From: Candidatus Poribacteria bacterium
GTDB taxonomy: Bacteria; Poribacteria; DTPJ01; WJIO01
NCBI GenBank assembly: GCA_014730235.1
Contig: WJIO01000309.1
Span: 1-24,329 of the forward strand
Reading direction: 5' to 3'
DNA: 24,329 nucleotides
Shown: one piece after another, positions 17,201-20,034 of the stretch
Position numbering within the stretch: the first letter of the stretch is position 1
Layout: every line of letters starts with the position of its first letter
Notes under the pieces: model-generated
What the model was told of the DNA's origin: nothing
Databases searched by the model: none
What the model saw: only the letters and a program-made list of their open reading frames with translations
Translations under genes and position numbers: made by a program

Positions 17201-18589
17201 CTCTCTTTCTGTTTCTTCTTCACCATCACCAATTTCTTTATCTAGATCTCTTATTAGATTATTCTCACTGTCATATACCTTTGCAGACACCCATGCGGTT
17301 TCTGACACATAATAATTAACAGTCAGAAAATCGGCTACGTTATCCTGATTTTGGGGTGAAATTTTGGCTATTGACGATGATACAACCTCTATTGTGCCAT
17401 CCTGATCCTCTATTACATCCTCAATAATCTCAACATTAGGGGAAGCGGAAATAATACTTAATCTTATGGGATCATTGTCTATGTATATTGCCTCAGAACG
17501 TCGTGCAATATTGCCAGCGGCGTCTGTTACTTGTATACGGGCAATGTATTTGCCGTCGGGGTAGGTAAGGTCACCACCCCAGCGGATGAAGTAATTGCCA
17601 AAAGTGGCAAGATCACCAATAAAATTAGGACGCGCAAGTATTGAATCAACCCGTGTACCAAATTCATCATATATATTAACAGATGCTGAACCACCAACCC
17701 AGCCTAACCAAAAGATATATGTATTACCTTCCTCACCGCTAAAAACTATGTTTTGGATGTCAGTATAAACTTCATCAGTTATGTAAGTAACCCCCGGGCT
17801 AACACTAATCTCACTCGTAGCGACTTCCTTATAATATGAGCCATTAATTTTAATATCTAATTCTTCTAAAGCACCACCGCCAAGAATTCCCCATGAAATC
17901 GCTAAATGACCATTCATAATTTCCGGAACAAGTCCACCAGGAATAGGAACAAGCATTTCACCCTCAGTTTCAGGAGGTATTTCAACACCCAATCCCTCGG
18001 TTATAATTCCATCATCATTATCGCTTCTTATAATATCAAAGTTAATCTCTGTATAGTCATTAATGGCATCACCATTAGGTGAAAATGGATTGGGATTTAC
18101 TGTAACATTATCAATAACAGGTGGAACGCTATCAACTGTAATAATTCCATCCTCTTCCAGGTCACCGTTCACAAATACCTGAACAGGATAATCCCCATCA
18201 GCACCAACAGGCCATTTAATTATATTCATACCTGCGCTATATTCATCCTGTGGAACTACGGTAACACCATTTACATTTGTTTCTACTGAAATATCTTCTG
18301 GATCTTCAGACAAAACAAAGGATATAGTTACCTCATCATGCAAATCCGGCGATACGGGATTTGGATATATTGACAGATTGGTGACAGAAGGATCGGCGTT
18401 ACATATAGTATAAGGTAAACATACAAGGAGTATGGTAATTAATAACCACCGGAGCAATACGGCAGCATAACGTATAGTCTGGACGGTGCAACGACCGATC
18501 CGTCTTGGAAGCTGCTTGGTATTCAAGGATTCGTTTTTATCGCTCATTACTTGATGATTCAGGTATATTTTTTCTGTCAGCATATTCAT
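2279..18589 (-). CDS. Giant (5436-aa) secreted Ig-like/FlgD-like repeat protein
   Basis: A single uninterrupted frame. The ATG is preceded by AAGGTGA six bases upstream. A long n-region (about 40 residues) precedes a Sec signal core LLRWLLITILLVCLPYTICNA, with cleavage near residue 66. Order of parts: FlgD-like Ig domains marked by NPFSPNGD-type motifs and WDG; an FN3-like segment (about 840-935); six irregular Ig modules (1310-2177); eighteen Ig modules in A-B-C triads (2177-4285); two more FlgD-like domains; an Ig domain with a calcium-motif insert (4574-4604); four DFSxLDS modules (4656-5101); a Glucodextranase_B-like Ig (5102-5196); a ZU5-like domain; and a terminal FlgD/CHU_C-like domain (5349-5436) ending NTIVLAR. 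The protein is very acidic, Asp/Gly-rich and Cys-poor. No catalytic domain is recognised. It is likely a fibrous surface adhesin, stalk or coat protein of roughly 580 kDa (estimated from length). The specific function is unknown. Confidence 0.9.
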   Translation of the reverse strand: MNMLTEKIYLNHQVMSDKNESLNTKQLPRRIGRCTVQTIRYAAVLLRWLLITILLVCLPYTICNADPSVTNLSIYPNPVSPDLHDEVTISFVLSEDPEDISVETNVNGVTVVPQDEYSAGMNIIKWPVGADGDYPVQVFVNGDLEEDGIITVDSVPPVIDNVTVNPNPFSPNGDAINDYTEINFDIIRSDNDDGIITEGLGVEIPPETEGEMLVPIPGGLVPEIMNGHLAISWGILGGGALEELDIKINGSYYKEVATSEISVSPGVTYITDEVYTDIQNIVFSGEEGNTYIFWLGWVGGSASVNIYDEFGTRVDSILARPNFIGDLATFGNYFIRWGGDLTYPDGKYIARIQVTDAAGNIARRSEAIYIDNDPIRLSIISASPNVEIIEDVIEDQDGTIEVVSSSIAKISPQNQDNVADFLTVNYYVSETAWVSAKVYDSENNLIRDLDKEIGDGEEETERETIKRGNHQICWDGMIKNEDEEYIFINPDDEDTYNLVITAVDATTQDETAESNIPVIVDNNPPAPPVIHSLPESPFGGTSIEIEGYAEPEAKVEIRMNNNLVGTLNASFIDGKFPEDSWDQVTGIVTPAEPYILEVIEGKYEISATAVDEVGNKSTGFETIELIVDHTAPVVSDDTPSGWQTSDVTVTLEAEYEDNPVETIFVNVTNINTGEIVLNGEFEESVEIEFLEYSEDDVIDDRFIEKGDGEFSIKYYGRDEVGNTGDEVEANNLVKIDRTMPEIPEDSILIDEISGTLVVQGVAIDNISGVKSVEIKISWDDYEGIWEPVVGLLNWSYSINIPVDFNNPKLNIKVQDNAGHIYNTEEIFIDVTGIGEKEQSAIAQAIPNGQIRLIWTGDGTADIYRSTSRFIDLADKTDEEIKEILKTNLWQSGASSPWIDGADIAHPTSDGTQYFYVLHTGVNQWLGIVVNADSEDEDIAVSAVADKTAPSIENITAVPSPFSPDGDRIDDFTKIFFTITEAGSVTIRIYPQDDLYNPVRNLEPVLFSMDKNFEDELSTISTVLRQRFEDSGVNLSDDAVISKTEDGLWIVEDTRKTYTIRKEGPDDSLNVYALVLNPGEHFALWDGRNDDGEYVDEGLYVYKFEKLLTKDIAGNFLRQEVSGAVSVVREPYELKEISVTPNPFSPDDDKVNDVAMIDYTITGYADYVSANIFSVEAGKQEIVARVWAECLYYVWTTNGWASRHVRDGIRAGRSDENYFLQPVHNDDPDSPPFDIRLPYPEDAKTIEDYRANYQAQNPNWIPTPFSISWDGKGAGDATTYIARIEAVKYHGAKTLEKTHGIIIESPTIVPNDKVAPIVKYTRPQKDSDFSAQISNVVATVTDGQGTGVDFANSNIKLIGPAGDPISGWMSNDGLSNITWHLDSPLADNGSEDGIYTIIISLIDFAKNRSEDIEIQFNYNASINDDIAPNVIDTDDEYPVAIDSKGRKTRIKDDPDDENIVVIGLDDEQAPEIRKISLLVEDDKSGIELNDSRIDLYKMVGSEEILIGTEKNTNELDKLNGNLTLFINNGLVPGGEDDGKYMVRIIPYDVAGNNSTYEYFFKYQTISDEIPPEILEVKLLDADNNIIVKDSEAPFDFGWLSGSVKTIRVRIQDSVSGDWVSSGFNFDPNLSGMSLVLGRSDKVEGEISYSGLSRTKEGEAKVDMLFTLSKNMTPGGTHDGWYKATLFIADNADNQLSDINITFGYDSTPAYISRSAINDTIVWVNDSQDAPVEPITVGTSFRDIEEIFVLAKDNSSGPDGCELELFSPAGSPVSLEDPVLVPREEIYEKLLEVTRALSSDVGISAGWYTMLATPVDKVGNMGETVTIKFLVDQESPLITDVDIENGTECNCIGPVCMGKYPYTNNVEYIDLTIADTGSNLAMNYMWLELIEPNSGDTINNINGDIQIVTVDDMDQDVVAGNIGILRFVLNIPLSLKGFYTIKAFVSDDVESMLFSTNNVQQSDFDILDSLILPDSIRSVFLNQGISLSENISVSVKDDGCIWLIRDNALENLDVYDGGGCKWLKDVAQNTYILKKEVINDDGNLKPTLDVFINNYATIHIPDAFFFDNVPPEVTTIKAYYQGDEIDDDEFDSITASLRDEDSGLDYELVSLVLKDETGLIIPGSLLIDQDEESITWKLEDELDLDSDDIYIVEYAIHDMAGNEEKLSADLRAYLSSGKNVLAPTIVSVFPEDESLVGGPNQIITQVIAYLKDNSGTGIDYERSYIDVDAPSKAPDWWKIKGYQSYDETQQAIIWNFNQSLATDGRGDGEYEVNIRAYDNEGHKSDRMRVNFYYDSQPPEVEKLEIGSRPWTAVNYEPLSGMRKGGTSRELNRCVVKLDDELASIDFDKSDVEIEGPNGVLETSKSNDGIDTLVIDFPTLSRDGEDDGLYLIKVTAVDSLGNANPFPHAEPYVFSFIYDTTSPGVVESEPEADSTRFSKLEKISIKLDDSTGVGNDLATSAATIFVYGPEGPVEGKRNIEYIDGDEYIIYTLDNPLSVDDSTDDGEYRVTFMSTDWLGNQSSVEYTFEYNAVGPELVNVYADTAGEIKYLETEDKPQISITQKGLSIKAVLKDRSGSGIDFDSSFIFVEGPGVSSEDTLNNNGVDVLTYIFAESLNNDGTDDGRYMVLIRGADRDGHWVEYEPYIFMYDTSLPRVVETIPEDGSIFNVPIEQVMIKLEDMTGVDVANSEIRIEPDIPAEKFFIGDDTIGLEFFNPQQEMTDGIYTIKIKPLDILGNGSDSIEKTAFKFTFDTSTPKIMSSDPFNGEIITSPLDRMEVILSDGTIGSGIDLSACDLSLIGPDGSKVTGNLQKLSAEDILANENASPLVVRNWSTVKAQLPSADGTGNIMIDYYVISGEIENRSGSVKEKIRVNVSAYDANGRMVSSGSSDVKNPVVPGDIDPGSVSNFSVWIEETGGEETFKIRVYYIDPEDEREKLGGETLGNDAALVFNLDEPLATDGSDDGTYMMRILTQDNVGNVSPAAVRIFTYNTRSAALVSTTPADGAKISQPIRLVSAVLDDNSGTGLDLQNSSIKLVKSDGQTLAGEPGFELPNIISFTLQDDLKDDGNYKLEIKAVDKTGISAFYTTGFTFDTTPPVIRSTWPADGSMVKDSISYVSARLEDIGSGVDLEKSVIDMIGPDGAVSGSQSNDGVDTIKWEFDALVTDSSHDGEYIITVIPVDEVGNIGTEQEFSFIYDTNPPFVVESTPEANTTIVDELSSVSVELDDGNGTGVDIRSSEIKLYNPSGKETQTIRSTDGVSVMTLTFPTFATDGSADGQYTIKVIPKDKAGNTGEIEVPFNYSALAPELVDVEVVSEDAVLSLASNENRQFERSVVEVRVTLKDRSRSGNGLDFSQSMVVVEGPGVSDNDILTHNSIDTITYTFAIPLANDGTDDGEYMVYIKAVDNDGQSAQYKAGFVYDSTAPYVVAIQPKSKQTRPPVSDVPTPVISESFDSIKVKLGDKYAGVDLFESKISLSGPVVITGEQVNNGVDTVTFRFFQLPEDGTADGLYEISVSPVDILGNELPEPILYEFIYDTAGPKITSTQPAGGSVITSWMSEVKAVLSDGISSSSAGLELGSCFMELLDPDGVAVAGDLNRQEPDTLIYTLDESIIPDDYKDGSYTIRVTAQDKVGNSSKPTEIKFSYITKAPAVISTTPANNSNQNKPPVYITATMQDNSGSGLDLESSRIELVDLDGEMLNGTLEVVQPDSVRLKLQENLATDSSDDGVYTIKVTAVDNSGVTTTYEGAFIYDTLPPVVDIITPADSSILNESIESVSAKLIDFHTGVDLERSEIRLMDVEGRQVDNGVDTIKFTFDPLTEDGVYNIQVTPQDNIGNMVAEAKGYSFIYDTAAPKVVSVTPEDGSTVVYSLDRVSIQAQDFLSGVDMENSTIQLVNPAGNVIPGIREDNSESMILTFSPLHVDGSVNGKYTVSVTLYDKAGNESDEEQFSFTYMPTAPTLVSVTPWNGAYLSEPVETVEVKLGDKSGTGVDLENSSIRLLDPQGQEITGNLTDDGIDAMTFELQYPFANDGSDDGEYTIDIKAVDNTGNTVSYTPTFVYDTTPAVVDAVYVDDVDGIELESDIQNIIPVEALPLEKIIALVSDSGSGVNLSECRIELIDKEGMDVEATQHNNGVDTLILDLNELALDGEYTVRVTASDKLGNISVNQQTYRFLLDSTPPELVSASPGDGSSVVNVKLSEASVTISDNAGSGVDENSLVAEAYGPDGKIPGSMEYSVLDDGNVLMSYVFESPLAMDGSVDGSYTVKVWFADKAGNSIHEDGASIHFSYDTVQPGGPVVSNLGAFPLVFSPNADGTYDNTTISYGLSKDASVRAIIYNDQGQSVKILVDWESRTAGMNDELWDGTDNNSELLPDGSYVVKVDAVDDMGLTGAVESTNVGIDTHPPSVDNPIVSNNPFTPDGDGFSDSTTITFTVSGSEGRGDNSELRDSVSVSIFDKNLEKVATPDLNRAFDGDGEYWIRWDGSGADEDGEYTYVITARDVAGNIREVSGTVSMDKDAPAIEMVNPDGYSLITNQQPVIISGTAQDWSGVRSVSLSGSFIPKGSSTTRKDPINNWVNTTFSGDKVDNDNDGSIDEEAFDGIDNDSDGLVDEDLIPVDNLWDPVYWIYKLKPQGNGDYIIKLRATDSINHSSVVPDNLRIKYDTAPPLHTGTDIDVDSAFPSEPGAKETRVRNGETVTIRTHWDELDYNVSIDLSQLDSAVTEPVEMESLDDGEYILTHVVSDDNTKPDGFKNLIITAEDSAGNVTVYDDITLRLRNNLPSIVDVSSDRPAYSNGSNVKLTVVCDAPDLKVTADFSQLDSNYIPEAVETTNNGDNTYTVEYTISQSNLWWDRPDASIVVTASDGVEYVTWTYKVALDNLYPVLTETHLHKDDMWHKARTEEENTLLSGVSFADGDPVTLRTKWDMSDYTLKVDFSNIDSGYTSGSEETEADEAGTTYTTHYEISSSNTIPDGEYAVIISAEDKAGNLVEYKLMVKLDNTAPGIMEVRNADDDNIYKNGDTVTLSVVLDDNNYNLTGDFSPLDSTYPVGLKQVKEPVSNGDGTFTYTLKYAISNENTKAANGVVTGIPITVTATDVVGNSSSDSRIEVDLDNLPPELVIEKPVTSGAAPSVEVLSARIEIKGHTESDALVTVAPRGYINASTEISVDKNGNFSCLVSLKVGENIITVSALDEAGNQALEKLSILYRPLIKSADGGTVFLPEKRDDNISDNDTRIEVSSGAVDRDFTVHISHIESPEPAENNPDIGPGSILPLVAYEFDLMDENGEKDFSDTFTSPATLYLQYQGMSNINGNLAVFRWDGVRWNKIGGQTDKNRDNISVTVNALSIFGIFEVSEVPGEFKLLGANPNPFTPNNDGINDTVSFYFNNPDNKDSIIRIFDLRGKLVRRLENGFTTWDGLDDEGQPVEMGVYVYQIEVDGEVKGNTIVLAR
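2282..2545 (-). other. Terminal FlgD/CHU_C-like domain, candidate sorting or anchor signal
   Basis: The last ~88 residues of the giant protein hold NPNPFTPNNDGINDTVSF, then IRIFDLRGKLVRRL, then TTWDGLDDEGQPVEMGVYVYQIE, shown here in part only, and end in VLAR. This is the strand and motif order of FlgD-like Ig domains and of the C-terminal sorting domains of type IX cargo. Calling it a sorting signal is inference, because the machinery is not in the window. Confidence 0.65.
3290..4625 (-). repeat. Four tandem DFSxLDSxY modules in the giant protein
   Basis: Four consecutive units of about 100-120 residues run at roughly 4285-4625, 3990-4285, 3630-3990 and 3290-3630. Each has a G/N-x-V-T/K-L/I-x-x-x-W/V-D strand, then a core such as DLSQLDSAV, DFSQLDSNY, DFSNIDSGY or DFSPLDSTY. 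Each then has an IS/VSxxNT-type turn, an ITAxDxxGN-type strand, and a linker of the L(D/R)N(L/T)xP kind. The family differs from the triad modules upstream in the same protein. Confidence 0.75.
4780..4870 (-). other. Thrombospondin-3/MopE-like calcium motif insert
   Basis: About residues 4574-4604 read DKVDNDNDGSIDEE then FDGIDNDSDGLVDEDL. These are two DxDxDG-type acidic loops typical of TSP3- or MopE-like calcium repeats. They interrupt an Ig-like domain that begins at PAIEMVNPDG and resumes at DPVYWIYKLKPQGNGDY. Confidence 0.7.
5735..12060 (-). repeat. Eighteen Ig-like modules arranged as six A-B-C triads
   Basis: Units are mostly 100-125 residues and share P-x-V-x-S-x-x-P-x-x-G, then D-x-SG-x-G-V-D, then DG-x-x-DG-x-Y and a closing D-x-x-GN strand. 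Approximate triad starts on the plus strand, in transcription order, are 12060, 11010, 9625, 8690, 7660 and 6745. Type A units carry D(N/R/K)SG(T/S)G or a close variant and end in DNxG/DRDG/DKTG-type strands with YDS/YDT/FDT linkers. Type B units have a shorter loop without the extra Gly and end in LGN/VGN/IGN then YDT or its variants. Type C units have a variable loop and mostly end in a linker lacking DT (YNAVGP, YNTRSA, YSALAP, YITKAP, YMPTAP). The last C unit instead ends YDTVQP. Confidence 0.8.
9775..10170 (-). other. FxLYD-like domain nested in an Ig module
   Basis: One C-type module (about 9625-10340) is some 238 residues long instead of about 100. The extra ~130 residues lie between GSKVTGNLQKL and DAALVFNLDEPLATDGSDDG, which are adjacent strands in the other modules. 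The insert contains YVISGEIENRSG, VNVSAYDANGRMVSSG and a DIDPGSVSNFSV segment. That matches the GExxN..., xVxxYDxNGxVV, PGxxxxF layout of FxLYD-type domains. Confidence 0.65.
12415..12690 (-). other. Inserted mini-domain, second copy (two Cys)
   Basis: This segment of the giant protein (about residues 1967-2058) contains GISLSENISVSVKDDG, then DGCIWLIRD, then GGCKWLKDVAQNTYILKKE. It resembles a segment at 15370-15575. It interrupts an Ig-like module just before that module's last strand, IHIPDAFFFDNVPP. The two Cys residues, each followed within two residues by Trp, could form a disulfide. The function is not recognised. Confidence 0.5.
15370..15575 (-). other. Inserted mini-domain, first copy, in a FlgD loop
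   Basis: About 70 residues containing GVNLSDDAVISKTEDG and LWIVEDTRKTYTIRKE sit between the strand ending VRNLEP and the LNPGEHFALWDG strand of a FlgD-like domain. In ordinary FlgD-like domains those two strands are joined by a short loop. The segment resembles the one at 12415-12690. Confidence 0.5.
17007..17020. repeat. G7-C-G6 homopolymer tract inside the giant gene
   Basis: Seven G at 17007-17013, one C, then six G at 17015-17020 on the plus strand. On the coding strand this is a C-rich run encoding Pro-Pro-Ala-Pro-Pro near residue 524. Slippage by one base would truncate the protein at about a tenth of its length. Confidence 0.9.
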
Positions 18590-18594
18590 CGTCA

Positions 18595-18602
18595 GTCACC
18601 TT
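18595..18602 (-). promoter_or_regulatory. Ribosome binding site of the giant gene
   Basis: AAGGTGAC lies six to seven bases before the ATG at 18589. The next in-frame ATG (residue 15) has no comparable site, which favours the upstream start despite the long n-region. Confidence 0.65.
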
Positions 18603-18620
18603 GTTATATATGATTGCTAC

Positions 18621-18641
18621 CCAGCAAAGGCTGGAATCCAG
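18621..18641 (-). promoter_or_regulatory. Overlapping hairpins in the leader of the giant gene
   Basis: CCAGC (18621-18625) can pair with GCTGG (18630-18634) across a 4-nt loop. CTGGA (18631-18635) can instead pair with TCCAG (18637-18641). The two pairings share bases and exclude each other. The site lies about 20-40 nt before the ribosome binding site. It also resembles a decayed TGGATTCC-type REP element, so a regulatory role is only possible. Confidence 0.4.
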
Positions 18642-18688
18642 TCTTAAGCAAGTTTAACAAATATTATTAAGTTATTCATCGCGCTGGA

Positions 18689-18746
18689 AATCCCCCTTAA
18701 ACCCTTTTAATAAAGGGCATATGAGATTCTTCGCTTCGCTCAGAAT
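18689..18746. repeat. REP-like intergenic repeat, copy A
   Basis: The copy runs from AATCCCCCTTAA through a CCCTTT-TAAT-AAAGGG hairpin (18702-18717) to ATTCTTCGCTTCGCTC. That last part forms a second small stem, ATTCT/AGAAT (18726-18746). It aligns over its length, with substitutions, to 19940-19993. Together with the hairpins at 18621-18641 it fills most of the 184-bp gap between the first PorV-like gene and the giant gene. Confidence 0.7.
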
Positions 18747-18773
18747 GAGAATTGCAAATTTTATTTAAAATCA

Positions 18774-19895
18774 TCAAAACCTAACACTAACCGAAAATCT
18801 GTTTTTTGTGTCTCCCAGTCCATCGCTATCCATAAGATATGCATAGTCCAACTGCCATGATGCCCATCTTACACCCACTCCTGCGGCGAAGGTTATGCGT
18901 TCTGAGTTGGATAGCTGTTTTGCAACGCCGCCCCGTATAGCCAGGTTTTTCTCGGATACGGGGAATGTATTCTTTGCAGGGAATATCCAGTGTTCCACGC
19001 CCAGGTGCAGTTCCTTGAAGCTGATGTTCTTTTCACCTACAATATCCACAGCGGCGGTTAATCCGGGCAGGGGTTCAGCACTTATGCCCAGCTTATAGCG
19101 ATACGGTAGATATTCATCGCTTTGAATTTCAGTATCCTTGTTCCACGATATTCTGGTAGGAGTATCCTGGATAACCATGCCGACGCTCAGACGGTTTCGT
19201 CCATCCTTTGCCCTCAATCCGGCAAGGATACCAAAATCCACACCGTATCCCCGGGATTTGCATATTACCGGAACGACTTCATCGGGTTCTTCACTTTCCT
19301 CGACTTCTGTATCCTCTTCCTTATCTGTCCATGGGATAATCTCTAAATCCGAGTTCTGGCGAAGGTATTTCGCGGTAACACCTAAAGCCAGATTAAATCC
19401 TTCCTTCTGTTTACCTTTTTTATCCAATCCATACAGACACTTTGCATACGAAATAAGGAATATATCCTCATACCAGGATTCAAATTCAAACTGCATGCGA
19501 TTCCATCCAAGAGACATGGCCCCGCTTCCTGTATCAGGTGTTGACATGTTTAATGTGTTAGTAGTAATAAGATCAAGTCCATACAAATCTGCACGGGTAA
19601 AAGAAAGCTCCTTGTATAAGGAAGTTGTAAGACCGGCAGGATTCCAGTATGCCGCAGACGAATCGTTGGATACCGCAGTGAAAGCACCATTCATACCCAT
19701 TGCCCGCGTGCCTATGCCTGTACTAAAACCAGTAAATGAAAATGCACCTCTGGTGGATGATTCTGCCTGAACAGCAGAACAGAAGGTTGCAAGAAGGCAC
19801 AAAACCACGACGAACGAATAGGATAATTGGTAATTTATCCTGCCATCTTTTCTATAATATGTCCTGCACTGACTGGTATAAGGTTCGTCCTTCAT
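18774..19895 (-). CDS. PorV/UPF0164-like outer membrane beta-barrel protein
   Basis: This 373-aa protein starts at the ATG at 19895, chosen because GGGGAG lies six bases upstream. A TTG 13 codons earlier is also possible. The signal peptide core is SFVVVLCLLATFCSAVQA. Then comes the family motif RAMGMNGAFTAVSNDSSAA followed by YWNPAGL, closely parallel to the motif of the PorV-TPR protein at 842-2245. Beta-strand sequence runs to the end, and the last residue is Phe (FSVSVRF), as expected for a BAM-assembled barrel. There is no TPR extension. A highly acidic loop (EEDTEVEESEEPDE) interrupts the barrel near residues 200-215. It lies between the 942-aa modular protein and the giant protein. By analogy with PorV it may act in export or anchoring of these; this is inference. 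Confidence 0.85.
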   Translation of the reverse strand: MKDEPYTSQCRTYYRKDGRINYQLSYSFVVVLCLLATFCSAVQAESSTRGAFSFTGFSTGIGTRAMGMNGAFTAVSNDSSAAYWNPAGLTTSLYKELSFTRADLYGLDLITTNTLNMSTPDTGSGAMSLGWNRMQFEFESWYEDIFLISYAKCLYGLDKKGKQKEGFNLALGVTAKYLRQNSDLEIIPWTDKEEDTEVEESEEPDEVVPVICKSRGYGVDFGILAGLRAKDGRNRLSVGMVIQDTPTRISWNKDTEIQSDEYLPYRYKLGISAEPLPGLTAAVDIVGEKNISFKELHLGVEHWIFPAKNTFPVSEKNLAIRGGVAKQLSNSERITFAAGVGVRWASWQLDYAYLMDSDGLGDTKNRFSVSVRF

Positions 19896-19900
19896 GTCTT

Positions 19901-19907
19901 TCTCCCC
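19901..19907 (-). promoter_or_regulatory. Ribosome binding site deciding the PorV-like start
   Basis: GGGGAGA on the minus strand lies six bases (AAAGAC after GGGGAG) before the ATG at 19895. It supports that start over the TTG at 19934. The candidate AGGGGG before that TTG belongs to the REP-like repeat. Confidence 0.65.
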
Positions 19908-19939
19908 ATTCGGTAATTTCTCTTTTTTAAGCAAGATTC

Positions 19940-19993
19940 AATCCCCCTTAATCCCTCTTTGGGAAAGATGGGATGAAATTCTTCGCTTCGCCC
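19940..19993. repeat. REP-like intergenic repeat, copy B
   Basis: AATCCCCCTTAATCCC, a hairpin, then ATTCTTCGCTTCGCCC. It has the same order and orientation as copy A at 18689-18746. The hairpin is stronger here: ATCCCTCTTT (19951-19960) pairs with AAAGA plus GGGAT (19964-19974, one bulged T) across a GGG loop. It sits between the 942-aa gene and the PorV-like gene, so the two copies flank the latter. Confidence 0.7.
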
Positions 19994-20034
19994 TTCCGTT
20001 TTAGTTTCTCACATTTAAGTCGGAAGAGTCAAAT

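Noticed and set aside
2360-17245. Many plus-strand open frames of 60-200 codons opposite the giant gene
   Set aside because: They lie wholly inside the coding sequence of the giant gene, are Ser/Thr/Pro-rich mirror translations of Asp/Gly-rich modules, and show no domain or consistent ribosome binding site.
2279-18589. Assembly artefact or gene fusion creating the giant frame
   Set aside because: Modules differ enough from one another that misjoining is not evident, the frame is unbroken over 16 kb, and a signal peptide and a proper tail domain sit at the two ends. Long reads would settle it.
18600-18612. TATATA as a -10 box for the giant gene
   Set aside because: It lies almost on the ribosome binding site, leaving no room for a normal leader, and has no matching -35 at proper spacing.
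19896-19934. TTG start for the PorV-like gene at 19934
   Set aside because: The ATG at 19895 has a strong GGGGAG at ideal spacing, while the purine run before the TTG is part of the REP-like repeat. It remains possible.
20000-20032. Promoter with TTGACT at 20027-20032 upstream of the PorV-like gene
   Set aside because: The -35-like box is good, but no acceptable TATAAT-like box lies 16-18 bases downstream on the minus strand.
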